From XN24 sp047921395 (GTDB lineage Bacteria; Pseudomonadota; Gammaproteobacteria; Steroidobacterales; XN24): a DNA stretch of 55,565 bases. The notes below the pieces were generated by a model. That model made no database searches. It saw only the letters and a list, made by a program, of their open reading frames with translations, and was not told the DNA's origin. Below are positions 50,059-55,565 of the stretch, in pieces. Both the position numbers and the translations under genes were made by a program. The DNA lies in contig JBLRWH010000009.1 of assembly GCA_047921395.1 (NCBI GenBank), positions 1 to 55,565 of the forward strand. The letters are read 5' to 3'. Every line of letters starts with the position of its first letter. The stretch's first letter is position 1.

Positions 50059-52014
50059 TCAGGGCCGAAACGCGCGCACCTCGCGTCTCAGGGTCTCCAG
50101 CAGGGCTTCGTCGGCCCCGGCCGATTCATAGCGCAGCGCGGTGTACAGGCGCGTGACCTGGCCGACCTCGGCCGCGAGCGCCGGACGCGCTATGGCGACG
50201 CGCTCGGCGAAGTCCCGCGGACCCTCGTGCGGTGCGCGCGTGATGCCGGCCTCGGCGAGGCGGCGGCAAAATTCGCGGTAGAGCCGCAGGGCCTCGGGCT
50301 CGGGCGGCGCGCGCAGGCGCAACGCCAGCCAGAGCGTCAGCGCCAGCATGATCGCCGCGACCAAGGTCGTCAGCCCGATCACGAGCGCCCGCCAGTCCGC
50401 GCCCCGCAGGCCGAGCCTGGCCAGCAGCGCGAGCTGGCGCTCCGGACCATAGCCCAGCACCCAGTCCGTCCAGGCGCTGTTGAGCGCGTCCCAGCTCTGG
50501 GCAAGCTCGCGCAGGCCCCGCAGGCTGCGCAGCCGCAACCCAGGCACCGTCTCGCCCTCGGGCAGTGCCTCCCCGAGACTCAGCTCGATGCGCTCGGGCG
50601 CGACCGCGCCGGTGGGATCCACGCGGGTCCAGCCGCGGCCCTCGAGCCAGACTTCCGACCAGGCATGGGCGTCGGACTGGCGTACCACGAGCCGGTCGCT
50701 GAAGGGATTGAGTTCACCGCCCTGGTAGCCGGTCACGACGCGCGCGGGGATCCCCGCGGCGCGCGCGAGGAGGGTGAACGCCGAGGCATAGTGCTCGCAG
50801 AAGCCTCGCCGGGTGCGAAACAGGAATTCGTCAACCGGATGGCCGCCACCGAGCAGCGGGGGCTGCAACGTGTAGACGAAGGCCTCCGCGCGGAACCGCG
50901 CCAGCACCGCCTGGACGAAATCGGCATCGGATGGCGCCGCCCGCCGGAGTTCTTCGGCCAGCGCCACACTGCGCGGGTTGCGGCCCTCGGGGAGGCGCAG
51001 GTTGATCGCCCGCATGAAGGGGCCCAGGCGCGTCTCGGGGATCGCCTCGGGCCAGGACTCGACCTCGAGCGCACGGGTGGTGTCCACCGGCTTGCGCGCC
51101 ACGAGCTGGAACTCGTTGGTCAGGATCGCCTCGCGGTCTGACCAGGTGGCGGGGAAATCGAGCGCGAGCAGCCAGGCGCGTCCATGGGGCTCGATCGTGA
51201 TGCGATAGCGATAGCGCGGTCCGCGCAGCTCCATGCGCGGGTTCAGCAGCGGGAGGCGATCCAGGTCGCGCCAGGTCCAGCCGTCGAAGCGTTCGAGCAC
51301 GGGACCGCGCCAGTAGCGTTCCGACGGCGATGGCAGCTGTCCCTCGAAGGCCACGCGGAATGCAATCTCGTCGGACTGGATGAGCTGCGAGATCGTGCCG
51401 GGCGTCATCTCGTCCGACAGGCCGGTCGTGCCCGCGGCGCTTTTCGAAGGCAACGCCCAGAACGGTCCGGGCACGCGCGGAAACAGCAGGAACAGCACCA
51501 GGGCCACCGGCGCCGCGAATGCGAGCATCCTCAGGACCAGCCCGGTGGCCGTGCGCCACGGCAGCGGTTCGCCGCCACGCACGCCCTGCAGCAACGCGAG
51601 CGTGATGGCCGTGACGCTGGCCATGAGCCACGGCAGGCTCCAGATCGGCTGATCATGCAGGAGCTGCATGAGCACGATGAAGAACCCGATGAAGGACAGC
51701 ACCTGGATGTCGCGACGCGTGCGGGTCTCGAGCAGCTTCATCGCGCCCATGACGACCAGCAGGCCGCCGCCGGCCTCGAGGCCGTTGAGCGTGCGGTAGG
51801 TCAGCAGCACGCCAAGCACGCAACCGAGGGCCAGTGCCAGGCGCAACGCGCCGGGCGGGAGGCGCCAGCCGAACTGCTGCACGGCCAGGCGCCAGAGCGC
51901 GGCGATGGCGAAGGCGCCGATGATCCAGGGCGGCAACCAGAGGGCGGTCGGGGCCAGCGCCAGGCCCAGGGCCCCCAGCATCCAGCCCAGGCGCAGTGCT
52001 GCCGGGTCAGACAC
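50059..52014 (-). CDS. TgpA-type transglutaminase-like membrane protein
   Basis: From a GTG at 52014 the protein has 651 residues. Six or so N-terminal helices (about 10-180) carry the DUF3488 domain, with KLLETRTRRDIQVLSFIGFF. The periplasmic transglutaminase-like domain has a full triad: Cys406 in RRGFCEHYASAF, His450 in DAHAWSEVW and Asp466 in RVDPTGA. A further helix (about 560-585) and a cytoplasmic DUF4129-like tail follow. P. aeruginosa TgpA is essential; its periplasmic substrate is unknown. It overlaps the end of the DUF58 gene by eight bases and closes a moxR-DUF58-tgpA operon. Confidence 0.9.
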   Translation of the reverse strand: MSDPAALRLGWMLGALGLALAPTALWLPPWIIGAFAIAALWRLAVQQFGWRLPPGALRLALALGCVLGVLLTYRTLNGLEAGGGLLVVMGAMKLLETRTRRDIQVLSFIGFFIVLMQLLHDQPIWSLPWLMASVTAITLALLQGVRGGEPLPWRTATGLVLRMLAFAAPVALVLFLLFPRVPGPFWALPSKSAAGTTGLSDEMTPGTISQLIQSDEIAFRVAFEGQLPSPSERYWRGPVLERFDGWTWRDLDRLPLLNPRMELRGPRYRYRITIEPHGRAWLLALDFPATWSDREAILTNEFQLVARKPVDTTRALEVESWPEAIPETRLGPFMRAINLRLPEGRNPRSVALAEELRRAAPSDADFVQAVLARFRAEAFVYTLQPPLLGGGHPVDEFLFRTRRGFCEHYASAFTLLARAAGIPARVVTGYQGGELNPFSDRLVVRQSDAHAWSEVWLEGRGWTRVDPTGAVAPERIELSLGEALPEGETVPGLRLRSLRGLRELAQSWDALNSAWTDWVLGYGPERQLALLARLGLRGADWRALVIGLTTLVAAIMLALTLWLALRLRAPPEPEALRLYREFCRRLAEAGITRAPHEGPRDFAERVAIARPALAAEVGQVTRLYTALRYESAGADEALLETLRREVRAFRP

Positions 52015-53050
52015 CGCCGGGTCCTTCGCCGCCTGGAAAGAGCGCGAGTGCCACGAGGCAGCGATGCCGGTGCGCGGGGCCGATTGCAGGCGGCAGCTCG
52101 GTGCCGGGAATACGCAGCCCGTAGGCGCCGCCGCCCGCGTGCGCGTCCAGCACCCAGCGGCACAGCACCGCGAGGCGCGCCTCGACGGGCAACTCCGGCA
52201 GGCTGTCCCAGTCCAGCCATGCGCTCCCCCGGGCGCTGCCCGCAAACTCCTTCACCGGCAACTCGTCGCCGCGCGCCGCGGCCTTCCAGGCGATCCGGCG
52301 CGGCGAATCACCCTGCCGGAACCCGCGCAGGCCGGCGAAGTCGTCCTCGCCGCGACGCTCGTCCCAGTGGCCCTCGGCGTCCTCGGGACCGCCGGCCGGC
52401 GGCATCGGCGCGTGCCCGGCGGGCGCGGGATAGACGATGCCCTCGCATTCCGGGTGCAGCCACGCCCAGGTGCGGAACAGGCCGAAAGGGAACACCGTCT
52501 GCACGCCGATCCGGTCCACGACCAGGCGGCCGCGCCGCCCGGTCGGCAGGTCGAGATGCAGCGCACCGAGTCGTCCGGCCTGGAGATCCAGGTGTGCGGA
52601 CTGCTGGCCGAGCGCGGTCGCTTGCAGATCGAGGCGCGGCTCGCGGCCGGTGTTCTCCAGTGACAGCTCGAGCCGGGCGGGCTGGCCGGCGAAGGCCGGC
52701 TGCAGGCGGAAGCCGCGCGCAACCACGCCGCTCAGGTTCTGGTGACACCAGTGCATGGTGACGAGCCCGAGCCCGCCCAGCAGGAAGGTCAGGGCGAACC
52801 CCATGTTGTTGTTGTAGTTCATCGAGGCCAGCAGCATGCCGAACAGGCTGATGGCGAAGCCGAGACCCAAGGCGGTCGGCAGGATGTAGACGCGGCGCCG
52901 GTGCAGCACTACCGGGTCGCCGTCCGGTCCCTGGCGCCGCCTCGCCCAGTCACGGGCCAGGGTGCGGAGCCGCCCTGTGCGGCGGCTCACGGGCGCCGGT
53001 GGAGCGAGGCCGGAGGCGACCGCCTCAGGGGATCGGGACCGCTGCGACAA
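52007..53050 (-). CDS. DUF58 domain-containing protein
   Basis: A 347-residue protein from the TTG at 53050, preceded by GGAG with good spacing; a GTG at 52990 is an alternative without an SD. Two membrane helices (LPTALGLGFAISLFGMLLA and MGFALTFLLGGLGLVTM) precede an outer beta-rich part and the DUF58 region DEFAGLR-like EDDFAGLRGFRQGDSPRRIAWKA. DUF58 proteins carry a von Willebrand-like fold and partner MoxR ATPases. Its start lies 26 bases inside the moxR gene. Confidence 0.88.
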   Translation of the reverse strand: MSQRSRSPEAVASGLAPPAPVSRRTGRLRTLARDWARRRQGPDGDPVVLHRRRVYILPTALGLGFAISLFGMLLASMNYNNNMGFALTFLLGGLGLVTMHWCHQNLSGVVARGFRLQPAFAGQPARLELSLENTGREPRLDLQATALGQQSAHLDLQAGRLGALHLDLPTGRRGRLVVDRIGVQTVFPFGLFRTWAWLHPECEGIVYPAPAGHAPMPPAGGPEDAEGHWDERRGEDDFAGLRGFRQGDSPRRIAWKAAARGDELPVKEFAGSARGSAWLDWDSLPELPVEARLAVLCRWVLDAHAGGGAYGLRIPGTELPPAIGPAHRHRCLVALALFPGGEGPGGV

Positions 53051-53981
53051 GGCGCTCTCCGGCGTCGGCGCCGGCCGACTCGCCGTCCGCGCGTAGCCGA
53101 TGCCCCACCACGGCGGGCGTGACGGCCTGGACATCCTCGGGAATGACCGACTTGCGGCCGTCCAGCAACGCCCAGGCGCGCGCGCTGCGCAGCAGGGCGA
53201 TGGCGGCGCGCGGCGAGAGCCCGGCGCCGAAGCCAGGTCGTTCGCGACTCCAGGCGACGAGCGCCTGCACATAGTCGAGCAGGGCTTCCGAGGCGTGCAC
53301 CCGGTCGACCACCTTCCGCAGCCGCAGCAAGACCTCCGGCGCAGCCGCGGGCGGCAGGCGGGCCAGCAACTCGCGGCGATCCTCTCCGCGGAGCAACTCG
53401 CGTTCCAGCGCCCGCTCGGGATAGCCGAGCCGCACCCGCATCAGGAAGCGGTCGAGCTGGGACTCCGGCAGCGGGAAGGTGCCCACCTGGTCAGCCGGGT
53501 TCTGGGTGGCGACGACGAAGAACGGCTCCGGCAGCGTATGGCTGACTCCGTCCACCGTGACCTGGCGTTCCTCCATGGCCTCGAGCAGCGCGCTCTGGGC
53601 CTTGGGCGTCGCGCGGTTCACCTCGTCGGCCAGCACCAGTTGCGCGAACACCGGGCCCGGGTGGAAGCGGAAGTCGCCCGTGTCTCGCTGGTAGATCGAC
53701 ACGCCGACGATATCCGCCGGCAACAGGTCGCTGGTGAACTGGATGCGCTGGTAGGTGAGCCCGAGCGCGCGCGCGATGCCGTGCGCCAGGGTCGTCTTGC
53801 CCACCCCAGGGATGTCCTCGATCAGCAGGTGCCCCCCTGCCAGGAGGCAGGTGACGCACAGCCGCAGCTGGTGCGTCTTGCCGAGGATGAGTGTGTCGAG
53901 CATGTCCAGCGCCTGCCCGAGCCGCGCCATGTCTTCCGCCGGCAGCGGGGTGTGCGGACCGATCGCCTCAGCCGAGTGCAC
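53025..53981 (-). CDS. MoxR-family AAA+ ATPase
   Basis: A 318-residue ATPase. Walker A is IPGVGKTTLAHGIA, Walker B is LVLADEVNRATPKAQSALLEAMEE, and VVATQNPADQVGTFPLPESQLDRF is the MoxR signature with sensor 1. The C-terminal lid has SPRAAIALLRSARAWA. MoxR proteins act as chaperone-like remodelers for DUF58/vWA partners, encoded next here. The GTG at 53981 overlaps the end of valS by 14 bases. Confidence 0.92.
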   Translation of the reverse strand: MHSAEAIGPHTPLPAEDMARLGQALDMLDTLILGKTHQLRLCVTCLLAGGHLLIEDIPGVGKTTLAHGIARALGLTYQRIQFTSDLLPADIVGVSIYQRDTGDFRFHPGPVFAQLVLADEVNRATPKAQSALLEAMEERQVTVDGVSHTLPEPFFVVATQNPADQVGTFPLPESQLDRFLMRVRLGYPERALERELLRGEDRRELLARLPPAAAPEVLLRLRKVVDRVHASEALLDYVQALVAWSRERPGFGAGLSPRAAIALLRSARAWALLDGRKSVIPEDVQAVTPAVVGHRLRADGESAGADAGERLVAAVPIP

Positions 53982-55565
53982 GGACGCGCTCCAGTTGCCG
54001 CTCGAGATTCGCGATGGCGCCGCCGAGCTCCTCCGCGCGTCGGCGCTCCTTCTCGACCACCTCGGCGGGTGCGTTTTCCACGAAGGACGGCTTGTCGAGC
54101 TTCGCGCGGGTCTTGCCGAGATCGGACAGCAGCTTCTCGCGCTGCTTGTCGAGGCGTGCGATTTCCGCTGCTGCATCGATCAGGCCCGCCATGGGAACGA
54201 GCAGCTTCATGTCCCCGAGCAACACGGTCGCGGCCGGCGGCGCGGGCGCGCCGGGGACGAGCGGTTCCACTGCCTCGAGTCGCGCGAGGCGCAACAGCAG
54301 CTGTTCGTTGGCCTCGAGCCACGCGAGGTCGCGGGGCGCGGCGTCCTGCAGCAGTACCGCCAGCGGCTTGCCGGGTGCGATGTTCATTTCTCCGCGCACC
54401 TGGCGGACGCCCAGGATGAAGGCCTGTACCCAGGCCATCTCGGCTTCCGCCGGCTCGTCGCGCACCCAGCTGCCGGGCTTCGGGTAGGGCTGCCTCATGA
54501 TGGTCTCGCCCTCGATGCCCGCGACCGGCGCGGCACGGCGCCACAGCGCCTCGGTGACGAACGGCATCAGCGGGTGCAGGAGGCGCAGCAGCGCCTCGAG
54601 CACTTCCACGAGCGTGCGCCGCGTGCCGCGCTTCTGGGCCTCGGTGGCAGTCTCTGAGTTCAGCGCCGGCTTCACCAGTTCCAGGTACCAGTCGCAGAAC
54701 TCGCGCCAGGTGAACTCGTAAATGGCCTGCGCGGCGAGGTCGAGGCGGTAGGCCTCGAAGGACTCGAGCGCGACGCGCGTCGCCTCGCTCAGGCGCGAGC
54801 GAATCCAGCGGTCGGCCAGGCTCAGCTCGATCTCCCCGGCCGGACCGCAGTCCTCGCCCTCGGTGTTCATGAGCACGAAGCGCGAGGCGTTCCAGAGCTT
54901 GTTGCAGAAATTCCGGTAGCCCTCGACGCGCCCCAGGTCGAGCCGCACGTCGCGTCCGGTGGTGGCGAGCGAGGCGAAGGTGAAGCGCAGCGCATCGGTG
55001 CCGAAGGCCGGGATGCCTGCCGGGAATTCCTTGCGCGTGGCCTGCTCGATCTGCGCGCTGAGCTGGGGCTGCATCATCCCGGTGGTGCGCTTCGTGATCA
55101 GCGTGTCGAGGTCCACGCCGTCGATGAGGTCGAGCGGGTCGAGGACGTTGCCCTTCGACTTCGACATCTTCTGGCCCTCGCCGTCGCGCACCAGGCCGTG
55201 GATATAGACCTCGCGGAATGGCACGTCGCCCATGAACTTCATGCCCATCATGATCATCCTGGCCACCCAGAAGAAGATGATGTCGAAGCCGGTGACCAGC
55301 ACCGTGCCGGGGTACCACGTCGCCAGCGCGGGCGTGCGCTCCGGCCAGCCGAGCGTGCTGAACGGCCAGAGCGCCGAGGAAAACCAGGTATCGAGCACGT
55401 CCTCGTCCTGCCGCAGCGGGATCTCGTCGCCGAGGCCGGAGCGCCGCCGCGCATCGGCCTCGTCGGCGCCGACATGCACGCCGCCGTCGGGGTCGTACCA
55501 CGCAGGGACCCGGTGGCCCCACCAGAGCTGGCGGCTGATGCACCAGTCCTGGATGTTGCGCATCC
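53968..55565 (-). CDS. valS: Valyl-tRNA synthetase, C-terminal part (cut by right edge)
   Basis: The last 531 codons of a class I synthetase; the N-terminus with the HIGH box lies beyond the window. NIQDWCISRQLWWGHRVPAWYD is the end of the catalytic/editing region and QKMSKSKGNVLDP the KMSKS loop. RFTFASLATTGRDVRLDLGR and RFCNKLWNASRFV-like NFCNKLWNASRF lead into the anticodon domain. The C-terminal coiled coil (EIARLDKQREKLLSDLGKTR) that contacts the tRNA corner is intact. The ATG at 55563 is internal, not a start. Confidence 0.97.
   Translation of the reverse strand, partial: MRNIQDWCISRQLWWGHRVPAWYDPDGGVHVGADEADARRRSGLGDEIPLRQDEDVLDTWFSSALWPFSTLGWPERTPALATWYPGTVLVTGFDIIFFWVARMIMMGMKFMGDVPFREVYIHGLVRDGEGQKMSKSKGNVLDPLDLIDGVDLDTLITKRTTGMMQPQLSAQIEQATRKEFPAGIPAFGTDALRFTFASLATTGRDVRLDLGRVEGYRNFCNKLWNASRFVLMNTEGEDCGPAGEIELSLADRWIRSRLSEATRVALESFEAYRLDLAAQAIYEFTWREFCDWYLELVKPALNSETATEAQKRGTRRTLVEVLEALLRLLHPLMPFVTEALWRRAAPVAGIEGETIMRQPYPKPGSWVRDEPAEAEMAWVQAFILGVRQVRGEMNIAPGKPLAVLLQDAAPRDLAWLEANEQLLLRLARLEAVEPLVPGAPAPPAATVLLGDMKLLVPMAGLIDAAAEIARLDKQREKLLSDLGKTRAKLDKPSFVENAPAEVVEKERRRAEELGGAIANLERQLERVRALG

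Overview
The window is GC-rich, densely packed bacterial chromosome. It carries conserved gammaproteobacterial neighbourhoods: rsxABCDGE next to metG and nth, purN-purM-DUF2066-CDP-alcohol phosphotransferase-hda, an ilvC-type gene before pssA, mrp-dcd, and ydbH-ydbL. Overlaps of the ATGA type, GTG/TTG starts and the absence of insertion sequences, CRISPR arrays or phage genes indicate a core chromosome segment. I place it in Gammaproteobacteria, perhaps near Chromatiales, Nevskiales or Steroidobacterales; the order-level guess is weak. I saw no tRNA or rRNA gene and no gene-free stretch above 300 bases.

Layout. 1-7719 (mostly + strand): a fragment of an ATP-grasp gene, a VOC protein, an outer-membrane barrel, an SDR ending at a perfect terminator, a class V aminotransferase, then a tight trio of hemG, a cytochrome b561-like gene and a large EF-hand membrane protein. 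7741-13358 (- strand): an SMP-30-like beta-propeller, an AarF-type kinase with a small coiled-coil partner, and the ydbH/ydbL envelope pair. 13484-14542: two small membrane proteins (one PsiE-like). 14618-30417 (- strand): a very long co-directional run of metG, rsxABCDGE, nth, DUF1841, an MNIO/HvfC-type pair, a glycosyltransferase, a K+ channel, nrtR, nadA and nadB. Many of these genes are translationally coupled. NrtR is probably the repressor of the nadAB promoter beside it.

30489-35116 (- strand): a soluble HEAT-repeat Ser/Thr kinase followed immediately by two PilT-type ATPases, divergent from mrp-dcd (35243-36904). 36939-42248: purM-purN, divergent DUF2066-pgsA-like-hda, and an arsC-wrbA-DUF2069 operon meeting hda head-on. 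42325-50046: a lipoprotein, acylphosphatase, lytic transglycosylase and proS, then an ilvC-like gene, pssA, a family 4 uracil-DNA glycosylase, rimI and prfC. 50059-55565 (- strand): valS (cut by the right edge), a MoxR ATPase, a DUF58 protein and a TgpA-type transglutaminase.

The most notable points are: (1) an IlvC-like protein at the ancestral ilvC-pssA locus that has lost the catalytic lysine and one metal-ligand glutamate; (2) a compact HEAT-kinase/double-PilT operon whose second gene seems to start at CTG; (3) a hemG-cytochrome b-EF-hand membrane protein operon; (4) an MNIO enzyme with its HvfC partner but no visible precursor peptide; (5) a palindrome-plus-terminator leader in front of nadA beside nrtR; (6) a K+ channel ending in a zinc ribbon.
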